Below are positions 1 to 8,322 of a stretch of DNA of 64,000 nt, piece by piece (positions within the stretch are counted from its first letter, which is position 1; the number at the start of each line of letters is the position of its first letter). Made by a program: the position numbers and the translations under genes. The notes beneath the pieces were generated by a model. The model was not told where the DNA came from. It ran no database searches and saw only the letters and a list, made by a program, of their open reading frames with translations. Source of the stretch: Denitrificimonas caeni DSM 24390 (lineage in GTDB: Bacteria > Pseudomonadota > Gammaproteobacteria > Pseudomonadales > Pseudomonadaceae); the NCBI RefSeq assembly GCF_000421765.1, contig NZ_ATXQ01000001.1, forward strand, positions 434,001 through 498,000, read 5' to 3'.

Positions 1-90
1 TAAATTCCAGTGCGCACGCATGTGCTGCGGAAATCCTGGCAGTTGTCCCAGCGCCTCCGGCCAATTAAATAGCGCATAACGTCCTGACAT
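1..90 (-). CDS. Probable SRAP-domain protein (YedK/HMCES type), N-terminal fragment, Cys2 replaced by Ser
   Basis: Only the first 30 codons are in the window; the gene runs off the left edge. The peptide opens MSGRYALFNW, continues with LPGFP and ends with HWNL. This looks like the start of SRAP-domain proteins, which open MCGRYAL and have a R(Y/W)N(I/V)AP motif near residue 30. In that family Cys2, exposed after Met removal, forms a covalent link to abasic sites in single-stranded DNA. Here codon 2 is TCA (Ser). The gene starts 13 bp after the stop of the DUF2007 gene on the same strand, so the two may be co-transcribed. The family call rests on 30 residues and recall only. Confidence 0.5.
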   Translation of the reverse strand, partial: MSGRYALFNWPEALGQLPGFPQHMRAHWNL

Positions 91-103
91 TATCGGCTCA
101 CTT

Positions 104-391
104 CTAACATTCTAAAAAACCATGTGGGTCAACCAGAGCTTCTTGAGCCTCATCGATGAGCGGCGTGGCCTGCTGATAGTCAACAATTAACTCGCGCGCA
201 CGAATGGCTTGTTGGTCATCAACCATGAGTCCAAGCAATCCCAAAGCAGGTAGCTCCCCCATGCCGCCAATCAAATCAGCACCCTGCAAATGCACGGAAA
301 TACCTTCACTGTGCAGCATACTGATTAACATTTGCGCTTCAATCAAATCAACCGGCTCATGAATCCTTTGCACTGTAGAACTCCTCTGCAA
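104..391 (-). CDS. DUF2007-type small protein
   Basis: A 95-residue protein without membrane segments. Residues about 10-70 fit the DUF2007 pattern: an opening VDLIEAQMLISMLHSEGI helix, then a strand with GADLIGGMGELPAL, then a closing V-D-D-QQAIRARELI helix. The domain is annotated in databases as a putative signal-transducing or PII-like fold, but I know of no proven function. It is divergent from the acyltransferase gene at 479 and lies directly upstream of the probable SRAP gene. The start is the ATG at 391; an AGGAG sequence sits just upstream on this strand (complement of 380-384). Confidence 0.7.
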   Translation of the reverse strand: MQRSSTVQRIHEPVDLIEAQMLISMLHSEGISVHLQGADLIGGMGELPALGLLGLMVDDQQAIRARELIVDYQQATPLIDEAQEALVDPHGFLEC

Positions 392-409
392 GTAATCAAT
401 GATTATAGG

Positions 410-415
410 TATAAT
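410..415 (+). promoter_or_regulatory. Possible -10 element (TATAAT) for the acyltransferase gene
   Basis: A perfect TATAAT lies 63 bp before the start codon at 479, in the short divergent intergenic region. I see no good -35 hexamer at 17 bp spacing, so this is a weak promoter prediction. Confidence 0.3.
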
Positions 416-478
416 AGCCTAATTATCTAACCCAACAGCGCACTACGCACTGCACCGCTCCCCAATTAAGAGAGTCAC

Positions 479-1639
479 ATGGATCAATTTGACAGCATTC
501 GCCCTTATAATGACGACGAAGTGGCGGCAGTATTGCAACGTTTACTGGCTGATGCAGATTTCTTATCCATGATCACCCAGTACCGTTTCCCTACTGCCTC
601 TCGTTACATTGACTGGCTATTGCGTCCAGTCACTGCTTGGAAACTGCGCAACGAGATACGCAAAGTACACAGTGTAGCGGCCCTACAACAACGCATTGAA
701 GCTTATGTCGAACAAAGCATTAGCCAAGTAACTGATGGCATTAGCTTTTCTGGCATAGAACATTTACAGACAGGCAAACCGCATCTGTATTTAGCCAATC
801 ACCGTGACATTGTTATGGATCCGGCTTTTGTCAATTACGCGCTGTTTCAAGCAAAGCTGTCTACACCACGGATTGCCATTGGCGACAATCTTTTACAAAG
901 ACCCTTTGTCAGCGACCTGATGCGCATCAATAAAAGCTTTATTGTGCACCGCTCACTCACCAACCGTCGTGAAAAACTAACAGCCTTTCAATTGCTGTCG
1001 GCTTATATCAATCATTCAATTCTGCACGATCAAGAATCAATTTGGATCGCTCAAGCAGAAGGTCGCGCCAAAGACGGCGATGACCGCACCGAAAGTGCTA
1101 TTTTGAAAATGTTTCACCTATCACGTAAAGATGAAGATTTTCAAACGGTGATCGCCTCGTTGCAACTGACGCCAGTAGCCATCAGTTATGAATATGATCC
1201 TTGCGATATTGCCAAAGCACGCGAACTCTACATCCGCGCCAGCACTGGCGAATACACCAAACAAATAGGTGAGGATGACGCCAGTATCGTACTCGGCATT
1301 ACTGGTTATAAAGGCCGTGTGCACGTGCACTTCTGTCCTGTTTTAACCACAGGCTTTACTGATACAAAACAACTGGCGCAACTGGTTGATCAGCATATCT
1401 GGCGTGATTACCGTCTATTTCCTGCCCATTACTTAGCATGGGGTATGTGGGAACAGCGTGATAGCAATTTGCCTGTACCTGATATCAAAGATGTCTTTGA
1501 CTCTCAAGAAATTCTCAATGCACAACAACACTGGCAGAAGCGCCTAGAGGCTTGCCCACCTGAGCATCGCCCCTATTTGATCATGCAGTATGCTACGCCA
1601 GTAGAGAATCAATACCGCAACACTCAATTACCCGCCTAA
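479..1639 (+). CDS. Glycerophospholipid acyltransferase family protein (PlsC-like)
   Basis: A 386-residue protein. It resembles the 1-acylglycerol-3-phosphate acyltransferase superfamily, probably the branch with long N- and C-terminal extensions. The catalytic block is NHRDIVMD at residues 107-114. Counting from His108, the Asp is six residues later (HX5D), not five as in the usual HX4D motif. A second block, QAEGRAKDG at about 192-200, matches the EG(T/R)R substrate-binding motif. No clear membrane segment is seen. The expected role is acyl transfer onto a glycerolipid at the inner membrane face; the substrate cannot be told from sequence. It is followed 36 bp later by prmA on the same strand. 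The ATG at 479 has a GAG-rich sequence just upstream. Confidence 0.75.
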   Translation: MDQFDSIRPYNDDEVAAVLQRLLADADFLSMITQYRFPTASRYIDWLLRPVTAWKLRNEIRKVHSVAALQQRIEAYVEQSISQVTDGISFSGIEHLQTGKPHLYLANHRDIVMDPAFVNYALFQAKLSTPRIAIGDNLLQRPFVSDLMRINKSFIVHRSLTNRREKLTAFQLLSAYINHSILHDQESIWIAQAEGRAKDGDDRTESAILKMFHLSRKDEDFQTVIASLQLTPVAISYEYDPCDIAKARELYIRASTGEYTKQIGEDDASIVLGITGYKGRVHVHFCPVLTTGFTDTKQLAQLVDQHIWRDYRLFPAHYLAWGMWEQRDSNLPVPDIKDVFDSQEILNAQQHWQKRLEACPPEHRPYLIMQYATPVENQYRNTQLPA

Positions 1640-1675
1640 ACTTTGCAGATACCCGCATCCACTTTTGAGGTTTTT

Positions 1676-2554
1676 ATGCCCTGGTTACAAGTTCGTTTAG
1701 CGATTCAACCCGATCAAGCAGCCGCATGGGAAGGCACCTTGCTCGAACTCGGTGCCGTGTCTGTGACCTTTATGGACGGTGAAGATCAGCCTATTTATGA
1801 ACCAGACTTAGGCACCACGCCGTTGTGGAGCCATACTCACTTATTGGCTTTATTTGAAGGTGATGTTGATGCTCAGGCATTGCGTCAGCACATACAACTG
1901 CTGGGCGGCACAGACACTCCTGAACTGCACATTGAACAGATTGAAGACCAAGACTGGGAGCGCAGCTGGATGGATAACTTCCACCCTATGCGCTTCGGCC
2001 AGCGTTTATGGATTGTTCCGAGCTGGCATACAGCACCAGAACCCACTGCAGTGAATCTATTGCTCGATCCTGGCTTAGCCTTTGGCACCGGCACTCACCC
2101 AACCACAGCTTTATGCCTTGAATGGCTCGATGGTCAGTCTTTAGAAGGTTGCAATGTCTTAGACTTTGGTTGTGGCTCAGGCATTCTTGCAATAGCGGCA
2201 AAGTTACTCGGCGCAGCACAATTGACCTGCACCGACATTGATAGCCAAGCCCTAGAAGCCACACGCGACAACGCCAATCGCAACGCGATTAAAGAAGAAG
2301 ATTTACTGGTGTATTTACCACAAGACATGCCTGCAGGGCAGTTTGATGTAGTCCTCGCTAATATTTTAGCAGGCCCACTGGTACAGCTAGCGCCACAGCT
2401 GATTGAGCACACTCGTTCAGGCGGTCGCATTGCCCTATCGGGTATTTTAGCTGAGCAAGCCCAAGAAGTGCGTGATGCTTACAGCAAAGACTTTGCTTTA
2501 GCCCCCACGGCAGAAAAAGATGGCTGGGTATGCATCTCAGGTGTACGCCTTTAA
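1676..2554 (+). CDS. prmA: Ribosomal protein L11 methyltransferase PrmA
   Basis: PrmA trimethylates ribosomal protein L11 using S-adenosylmethionine. The protein of 292 residues has the family opening MPWLQVRL, the substrate-recognition domain up to about residue 60, a linker, then a class I methyltransferase domain with GTGTHPTT (137-144) and the SAM-binding DFGCGSG (163-169). An NPPL-like catalytic loop is represented by LANILAGPL further on, as in the family. The frame is open from a TTG at 1643, but the ATG at 1676 has GAGG five bases upstream and gives the usual family length (293 in E. coli). In Pseudomonas prmA is also followed by a DUF3426 gene, as here. Confidence 0.95.
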   Translation: MPWLQVRLAIQPDQAAAWEGTLLELGAVSVTFMDGEDQPIYEPDLGTTPLWSHTHLLALFEGDVDAQALRQHIQLLGGTDTPELHIEQIEDQDWERSWMDNFHPMRFGQRLWIVPSWHTAPEPTAVNLLLDPGLAFGTGTHPTTALCLEWLDGQSLEGCNVLDFGCGSGILAIAAKLLGAAQLTCTDIDSQALEATRDNANRNAIKEEDLLVYLPQDMPAGQFDVVLANILAGPLVQLAPQLIEHTRSGGRIALSGILAEQAQEVRDAYSKDFALAPTAEKDGWVCISGVRL

Positions 2555-2642
2555 CTCATAATGCGATACAGTCAATGCAGTTTAACCTCCTACATACGTT
2601 AGACTGCAGCGTATTAATGCTTTATTTGAACTTGACACAATC

Positions 2643-3824
2643 ATGACCGACACTTTTATCACGCAATGCCCGCACTGCCAAACCAGCTTTCGTCTAAAGC
2701 ACAGTCAACTGAGTGCTGCTCGCGGGTCGGTACGCTGTGGTGCCTGTTTACAAGTGTTTAATGCCGCACGCCAAATCAATCCGGCTCAAAGCCCAGCGCC
2801 TACCATCCCACAAGTGGCGCCGGCACAAACGACGCATGCTGCTGCCGTGATTTCTGACAACTCTGATATTACTAAGCAACATGATGAAGCTGTGACAACC
2901 GCCAGCAAAAAAACACTGCTGATTCATGATGATATGGATTTAGATGATTTAGATGACCTTGATCTTGATGAAGAGCTGGCTCGTTTAGAGCGTGAAGAGC
3001 AGCAACGCAGCAAAGAACTATCAGGAGAGTTCGCTGCATTACAAGCTAGCGTAAAGCCAAGTCCTGCGCCAATAGAGGATGCTCTAGAAAACACACAGAC
3101 GGCCCTCACTGACTGGAGTGATGAGCTGCTTGCACAAGAACCTGTTGCGCAATTAAGCAGCGTCGAACCTAAAGCCGAAGAAATTGAAACACTGGAGCAG
3201 CCGTTAGACACTGCACAACACTCAAGCACCACCGCGCACTTCCAAGCATCAGCAGCGCCTGTACACATGGAACCAATGAGCGGCCAGCTACCTAACTTTA
3301 GCGATGGCCCTTTGCGTCTTGATTGGCAGCCGCAAAAAAGTCCTTGGCGTCGCTGGTTGGCATGGGGCGTCTTAAATATCTGTGCGATTCTGTTGCTTGT
3401 AGGCCAATACACTTATCATAATTTTGCACAACTGGCGCGCCAAGACAGCACACGCCCTTGGCTAGAAGTTATTTGCCCGGTGATTGATTGCCAGCTGCCA
3501 TCTAAAGTTGATGTCGATAAAATCAAGAGCAGCAACTTACTGGTTCGCAGTCACCCTGACTTTAGCGGTGCCCTGCTCGTTGACGCGATCATTTATAACC
3601 GCGCATCCTTTAGCCAACCCTTTCCGCTGCTAAAACTCACATTCGCCGATCAGCACGGTCAAGTGTTAGCCAGCCGTTTATTTAAACCGCTGGAATACCT
3701 TGGCGGCGAACTGGCGGGACAACAAAACATGCCGCAGCAGACCCCCATTCATATTGCCTTAGAAATACTTGAGCCCAGCGGCGGCGCAGTCAACTACACA
3801 CTGGACTTCGTCTCACCAGATTAA
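2643..3824 (+). CDS. Zinc-ribbon (MJ0042 type) DUF3426 membrane protein
   Basis: A 393-residue protein. The N-terminus holds a zinc ribbon with CPHC (9-12) and CGAC (32-35), typical of the MJ0042 family. A long acidic linker follows, with alternating Asp-Leu residues near 98-111. One membrane segment lies at about 238-257, flanked by WRRW. The C-terminal ~130 residues fit DUF3426. This layout suggests a cytoplasmic zinc finger tethered to the inner membrane with a periplasmic domain. The function is not established. The gene follows prmA after 88 bp. In Pseudomonas I recall dusB and fis next, but here the convergent pmbA follows. Confidence 0.85.
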   Translation: MTDTFITQCPHCQTSFRLKHSQLSAARGSVRCGACLQVFNAARQINPAQSPAPTIPQVAPAQTTHAAAVISDNSDITKQHDEAVTTASKKTLLIHDDMDLDDLDDLDLDEELARLEREEQQRSKELSGEFAALQASVKPSPAPIEDALENTQTALTDWSDELLAQEPVAQLSSVEPKAEEIETLEQPLDTAQHSSTTAHFQASAAPVHMEPMSGQLPNFSDGPLRLDWQPQKSPWRRWLAWGVLNICAILLLVGQYTYHNFAQLARQDSTRPWLEVICPVIDCQLPSKVDVDKIKSSNLLVRSHPDFSGALLVDAIIYNRASFSQPFPLLKLTFADQHGQVLASRLFKPLEYLGGELAGQQNMPQQTPIHIALEILEPSGGAVNYTLDFVSPD

Positions 3825-3835
3825 CCCGGCAGCAG

Positions 3836-3863
3836 CAGCAGCGCGAAACACCTTGCGCTGCTG
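3836..3863. terminator. Hairpin between convergent DUF3426 and pmbA genes
   Basis: CAGCAGCGC (3836-3844) pairs perfectly with GCGCTGCTG (3855-3863) across a 10-nt loop. It lies between two gene 3' ends. No T-run follows on either strand, so it may protect 3' ends rather than terminate strongly. Confidence 0.4.
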
Positions 3864-3876
3864 AGTGCAATACCAC

Positions 3877-5223
3877 CTAGCTGCCCGCAACCTTCATCCG
3901 TTCGATCAATACAGAACCAGTGCAGATACTGCCACGGCGATCAAGATCATTACCAACCGCCACGATCTGCTTAAACATATCGCGCATATTGCCGGCAATG
4001 GTCACCTCTTGCACCGGGAATTGGATCTCACCGTTCTCAACCCAATAGCCGCCGGCACCGCGTGAATAATCGCCGGTGACCATATTCAAACCCTGCCCCA
4101 TCAGCTCAGTCACTAGCAAGCCACGCCCCATCTTTTTCAATAAAGCTGCTTGATCATCATTACCGTGAGTGACAAAGACATTGCGTGCACCACCCGCATT
4201 TGCCGTGCTTGGCATGCCCAGCTTACGTCCAGAGTAAGTGCTCAGCATGTAATTACACAGCACACCCTTCTCAATGAAAGGTTTAGCATAGGTAGCCAGT
4301 CCGTCACCATCAAAGGCACTGCTGGATAAACCACCTTGCAGCAAGGGACGCTCATCTAAAGTGAGCCACTCAGGAAATAATGTCTGCCCCAATGCTCCAA
4401 CTAAAAACGAAGAATTCCGATACTGACTGCCACCAGCAATAGCACCCAGCAGGCTACCGAACAAGCCACCTGCCAACTCAGCAGCAAACAACACTGGGAC
4501 ATCACAGGTCGGCACTGAGCGCGCACCTAAACGGCTGACAGTACGCTCAGCCGCTATCCGACCAATAGTTGCCGCATCAGTGAGTAAATCTCCACGACGA
4601 CCGTAGTCATACCAGTAATCACGCTGCATTTGTCCATCTGCTTGCGCGATCATCACACAACTGATGCTGTGCCGTGTGCCTGCGTGTCCAGCAATCAAGC
4701 CGTGGCTGTTGCCGTATACCGTACAGCCCACATCGCTGTTGACACTGCTGCCATCGGCATTACTGATTCGCGCATCCGTAGCAAATGCGGCAGCTTCACA
4801 CTCCAAGGCCAACTCAATGGCTTGTTCAGGACTTAGATCCCACGGATGCCACAGGTCTAAATCAGGGAACTCACGCGCCATCAACTGTTCATCCGCTAAG
4901 CCTGCGAACTCATCAGCAGAAGCATATTTAGCAATCGCCAAGGCCGCAGCGACAGTCTCTGTAATCGCCGCATCACCGCTCACCGTGGTGCTTGCTGAAC
5001 CCTTTTGCTGACCGTGATAAACAGTGATTGAAAAGCCTTGGTCGCGATTAAACTCAACTGTTTCTACTTCACCCTGTCGCACACTGGTGGCTAAACCTTG
5101 ATGAACAGAAACCGCTACTTCACAAGCGCTAGCACCTTGTTGCTTGGCCACTGCAAGAATTTTTTCTACCTGTTTTTTAAGCCCAGGTAATGCTTGCGGA
5201 CCGACACTTTCACTTACACTCAT
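3877..5223 (-). CDS. pmbA: Metalloprotease accessory subunit PmbA (TldE)
   Basis: PmbA/TldE is the partner of TldD in a heteromeric zinc protease that acts on small peptides and on unfolded peptide substrates such as microcin precursors. The 448-residue product covers the full family length. It has the PmbA/TldD N-terminal domain ([11 protein letters not shown] near 53-63), the [10 protein letters not shown] and [12 protein letters not shown] stretches, and the conserved C-terminal [18 protein letters not shown]. As expected for TldE it lacks the HEXXXH zinc site found in TldD. It is divergent from yjgA; tldD lies beyond yjgA, the same cluster as in Pseudomonas. Confidence 0.93.
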   Translation of the reverse strand: MSVSESVGPQALPGLKKQVEKILAVAKQQGASACEVAVSVHQGLATSVRQGEVETVEFNRDQGFSITVYHGQQKGSASTTVSGDAAITETVAAALAIAKYASADEFAGLADEQLMAREFPDLDLWHPWDLSPEQAIELALECEAAAFATDARISNADGSSVNSDVGCTVYGNSHGLIAGHAGTRHSISCVMIAQADGQMQRDYWYDYGRRGDLLTDAATIGRIAAERTVSRLGARSVPTCDVPVLFAAELAGGLFGSLLGAIAGGSQYRNSSFLVGALGQTLFPEWLTLDERPLLQGGLSSSAFDGDGLATYAKPFIEKGVLCNYMLSTYSGRKLGMPSTANAGGARNVFVTHGNDDQAALLKKMGRGLLVTELMGQGLNMVTGDYSRGAGGYWVENGEIQFPVQEVTIAGNMRDMFKQIVAVGNDLDRRGSICTGSVLIERMKVAGS

Positions 5224-5310
5224 AGTTACTCCAAAGCATTTTCACAAGACCCTATCAAAGTATCAGCCTTGCTCTGTTATCATAGTGTCCTAATTGATTG
5301 GAACACCGTT

Positions 5311-5838
5311 ATGTCTGACTATATCGACGACTCGCTGGACGAAGAAGAAGAGAAAAGCAAATCACAAGTCAAGCGCGAAATGCTGGCTCTGCAACAGTTA
5401 GGCTTGCGTCTTTCTGACCTTAAGCCTGACCTACTCAATAAAATGCCGCTCAGTGACGAACTGCGCAGAGCATTGGACGAAACGTGTAAACATACCGCGC
5501 ACATTGCCCGTAAACGCCATTCGCAGTTTCTCGGCAAGCTGTTACGCAATCACGATATTGACGCCATTATGCTGCCGATGAACTTGGCTGACAGTCAAAC
5601 CCGTGAATACAATAACCGCTTTCATGCTTTAGAGCGTTGGCGCAACCGTCTTATCGAAGAAGGTGACACGGCCCTACAAAGCTTTGTCGAAGACTACCCT
5701 AATACTGATATTCAGCAGTTGCGTAGCTTAATTCGTCATGCTCAACATGAACTGGCACGTAATAAAGCGCCGACCGCATCACGTAAAATCTTTAAATATT
5801 TACGTGATTTAGATGAGCAGCGCCTCGGTTTAAAATAA
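5311..5838 (+). CDS. yjgA: YjgA/DarP family ribosome-associated protein (DUF615)
   Basis: A 175-residue, highly charged protein matching the YjgA (DarP) family, which associates with late pre-50S ribosomal particles in E. coli. Landmarks are the acidic start (DDSLDEEEE), the [11 protein letters not shown] helix, [31 protein letters not shown], and the C-terminal [12 protein letters not shown]. The frame is open upstream to 5194, but the ATG at 5311 gives the family start MSDYIDDS and length (183 in E. coli). It is transcribed divergently from pmbA and convergently with tldD. Confidence 0.9.
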   Translation: MSDYIDDSLDEEEEKSKSQVKREMLALQQLGLRLSDLKPDLLNKMPLSDELRRALDETCKHTAHIARKRHSQFLGKLLRNHDIDAIMLPMNLADSQTREYNNRFHALERWRNRLIEEGDTALQSFVEDYPNTDIQQLRSLIRHAQHELARNKAPTASRKIFKYLRDLDEQRLGLK

Positions 5839-5848
5839 ACCTAACATT

Positions 5849-5886
5849 CTTAGCGTATCGATCAACGTAACCATCGATACGCTAAG
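5849..5886. terminator. Perfect 14-bp stem hairpin between convergent yjgA and tldD
   Basis: CTTAGCGTATCGAT (5849-5862) pairs perfectly with ATCGATACGCTAAG (5873-5886) over a 10-nt loop. It fills the 55-bp gap between two gene ends. There is no marked T-tract, so a strong intrinsic terminator is not certain. Confidence 0.5.
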
Positions 5887-5893
5887 TGCAAGA

Positions 5894-7336
5894 TTAACTA
5901 CCCGTACCACCAACAGTAATACCATCAATCTTCAAGGTCGGCTGACCTACGCCCACTGGCACCGACTGCCCCGCTTTACCGCAAACGCCAACACCGCTGT
6001 CTAAAGCTAAATCATTACCCACCATAGAGACTTGGCGCATGGCTTCTGGGCCATTACCAATTAAGGTCGCACCTTTAACCGGTGCAGTAATTTTGCCATC
6101 TTCAATTAAGTAAGCTTCGCTGGTGGAGAACACAAATTTGCCGCTGGTGATATCCACTTGTCCGCCACCTAAGTTGGCGCAATAAATACCACGCTTCACC
6201 GAACGTATAATTTCTTCCGGATCACTTTCACCAGCCAGCATATAAGTATTGGTCATGCGCGGCATCGGCACATGCGCGTAGGACTCACGACGACCATTAC
6301 CGGTCGGCGCTACTCCCATTAAACGAGCATTCATGCTGTCCTGCATATAACCACGCAGCACACCATTTTCAATCAAGGTTGTGCACTGTGTTGGTGTACC
6401 TTCATCATCAATACTTAACGAGCCACGTCGCCCGACCAAGGTGCCATCGTCAACAATGGTGCACAGCGACGATGCGACTTGCTGGCCGACTTTACCGCTG
6501 TAGGCCGAACTGCCTTTGCGATTAAAATCCCCCTCTAAGCCGTGACCTACTGCTTCGTGCAGCAAAACACCGCTCCAACCTGGGCCGAGCACCACAGGTA
6601 AAGTCCCTGCTGGTGCAGCAATCGCTTCAAGATTCACTTGCGCTTGACGCACCGCCTCACGGGCAAACTCCATGGCACGGTCTTGTTCTAAAAAGTAACG
6701 GTAATCGGTACGTCCACCACCACCAGCACTACCGCGCTCACGCCGGCCATTGTGTTCAATAATCACACTGACGTTAAAACGAACCAGCGGACGCACATCA
6801 GCAGCTAAGCGCCCGTCCAGTGTCGCCACTAAAATCTGCTCCCAAGAGCCAGTTAAACTGACCGTCACTTGGCACACACGGGGATCGAGAGCACGAGTTG
6901 CCGCATCAATTTTTTTCAGCAGCGCAACTTTCTCTTCACGACTGATCACTTCCAACGGGTTATCTGCAGAATATAAAGGTGCATGCGCCACCGATTGAAT
7001 AGCGATCGGCTGCACTTGCTGGCCTGATTGAGCGATGCTGCGCGAAGCCTGTGCTGCTTGCAAAAGTGCTGGCAAAGTCAAAGCGTTGCTGTAAGAAAAA
7101 CCGGTTTTCTCACCCGCTAGAGCACGCACACCGACACCTTGATCAAGGCTAAAACTGCCTTCTTTAACGATGCCTTCTTCTAGCACCCAAGCTTCAGAGA
7201 TACGGTTTTCAAAATATAAATCAGCAGCATCAATACCGGGTCCAGCTAATTCGCTGAACACACTGGATAGCTGCTCTATTCCCAAGCCTGTTGGTGCCAA
7301 TAAAACAGAACTGGCGCTGGCTAACAAATCACTCAT
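5894..7336 (-). CDS. tldD: Metalloprotease TldD
   Basis: Catalytic subunit of the TldD/TldE protease. The 480-residue product has the family HEXXXH zinc motif HEAVGHG at residues 260-266 followed by [15 protein letters not shown], and the C-terminal block with [17 protein letters not shown]. The frame is open upstream to 7396, but the ATG at 7336 gives MSDLLASA and the usual length (481 in E. coli). It overlaps the stop of the nitrilase gene by 4 bp (ATGA), so the two are translationally coupled. Its partner pmbA is about 670 bp away on the same strand, with yjgA between them on the opposite strand. Confidence 0.95.
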   Translation of the reverse strand: MSDLLASASSVLLAPTGLGIEQLSSVFSELAGPGIDAADLYFENRISEAWVLEEGIVKEGSFSLDQGVGVRALAGEKTGFSYSNALTLPALLQAAQASRSIAQSGQQVQPIAIQSVAHAPLYSADNPLEVISREEKVALLKKIDAATRALDPRVCQVTVSLTGSWEQILVATLDGRLAADVRPLVRFNVSVIIEHNGRRERGSAGGGGRTDYRYFLEQDRAMEFAREAVRQAQVNLEAIAAPAGTLPVVLGPGWSGVLLHEAVGHGLEGDFNRKGSSAYSGKVGQQVASSLCTIVDDGTLVGRRGSLSIDDEGTPTQCTTLIENGVLRGYMQDSMNARLMGVAPTGNGRRESYAHVPMPRMTNTYMLAGESDPEEIIRSVKRGIYCANLGGGQVDITSGKFVFSTSEAYLIEDGKITAPVKGATLIGNGPEAMRQVSMVGNDLALDSGVGVCGKAGQSVPVGVGQPTLKIDGITVGGTGS

Positions 7337-8187
7337 TGTGTGTCCTCTGTGTCTGTCCGCGATAACTGCGCAACAGAAAATCGTTTGTGTTGCCAAATTG
7401 GCATACGTTGGCGAATCAGCGCTTGTTCAGCAAGCGAGCCTGCATGGGTTAGACAGCCGGCACCGCTCGGCAACTCCGCTAACACCTTGCCCCAAGCATC
7501 AATGATTGCCGAGTGACCAAAGGTTTCACGACCTAAGCCATGAACGCCGCCTTGGTTAGCCGCCAATATTACACACTGGGTTTCTATAGCCCGAGCGCGT
7601 AATAAGACCTGCCAATGTGCAGCACCAGTCAATGCGGTAAAGGCCGATGGCACGCTGATCAATTCAGCGCCAGCATCTCGTAATGCACTGTACAACTCTG
7701 GAAAGCGCAAATCGTAACAGATTGTCATACCTAAGCGCCCAACTGGTGTATCGACTACAGTGCAAGCTTGTCCTGCACGGTAGCGCTCTGACTCGTTATA
7801 ACTACCCTGCTGGTCAGCCACTGCGGCATCAAACAAATGCAGTTTATCGTAACGGGCCACGCACTCACCGTGCTGATCAAATAACAAAGAGCTCGCGCAA
7901 GGCTTACCCTCAAGTTGTCCAGCAGCAAGCAACGGCACTGTACCGCCGACAATCCACAAACCCAACTCGCGTGCAGCCTGTGCTAACCAAGGTAAGATGG
8001 GGCCGCATTGCTGCGCTTCAAGGCTGGCGATATGCGCTGGATTAATATTGCCCATTGCCGCAAAGTTTTCGGGAAGCACCACTAACCGCGCTCCGCTGTC
8101 TGCTGCTTGCTCAAGTAACAACCTAGCGCAGCTTAGATTTTGGGCTATATTTTCTCCCGAGACCATTTGAATAACCGCGACCGTCAT
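7333..8187 (-). CDS. Carbon-nitrogen hydrolase (nitrilase superfamily, Nit1/YbeM-like)
   Basis: A 284-residue amidohydrolase. The Glu-Lys-Cys triad of the nitrilase superfamily is visible as LPENF (E40), YDKLHLFD (K115) and [12 protein letters not shown] (C157). The DLRFPELY context is typical of the Nit1/Nit2 branch, whose members hydrolyse omega-amides or deaminated glutathione, so a metabolite-repair role is likely. The exact substrate is inference. The start is the ATG at 8187 (MTVAVIQM); the longer frame to 8244 adds a hydrophobic stretch not expected in this family. In Pseudomonas the same nitrilase gene precedes tldD. Confidence 0.88.
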   Translation of the reverse strand: MTVAVIQMVSGENIAQNLSCARLLLEQAADSGARLVVLPENFAAMGNINPAHIASLEAQQCGPILPWLAQAARELGLWIVGGTVPLLAAGQLEGKPCASSLLFDQHGECVARYDKLHLFDAAVADQQGSYNESERYRAGQACTVVDTPVGRLGMTICYDLRFPELYSALRDAGAELISVPSAFTALTGAAHWQVLLRARAIETQCVILAANQGGVHGLGRETFGHSAIIDAWGKVLAELPSGAGCLTHAGSLAEQALIRQRMPIWQHKRFSVAQLSRTDTEDTQ

Positions 8188-8322
8188 AGACGTGACCCAC
8201 TCCGAATACTTGCATGTCAAGAGCACTACTAACGTTAGCAGCACTGGCTAAGTTTACCCTGCAGAGCCTAAGGCACAACAGCTTATGCCATACTATTGAG
8301 CTGACTCATTTATAACGTGCCT

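Noticed and set aside
2924..3412. 162-codon minus-strand frame opposite the DUF3426 gene
   Set aside because: It mirrors the Asp/Glu-rich linker codons of the real gene (Ser/Arg repeats), a typical shadow frame.
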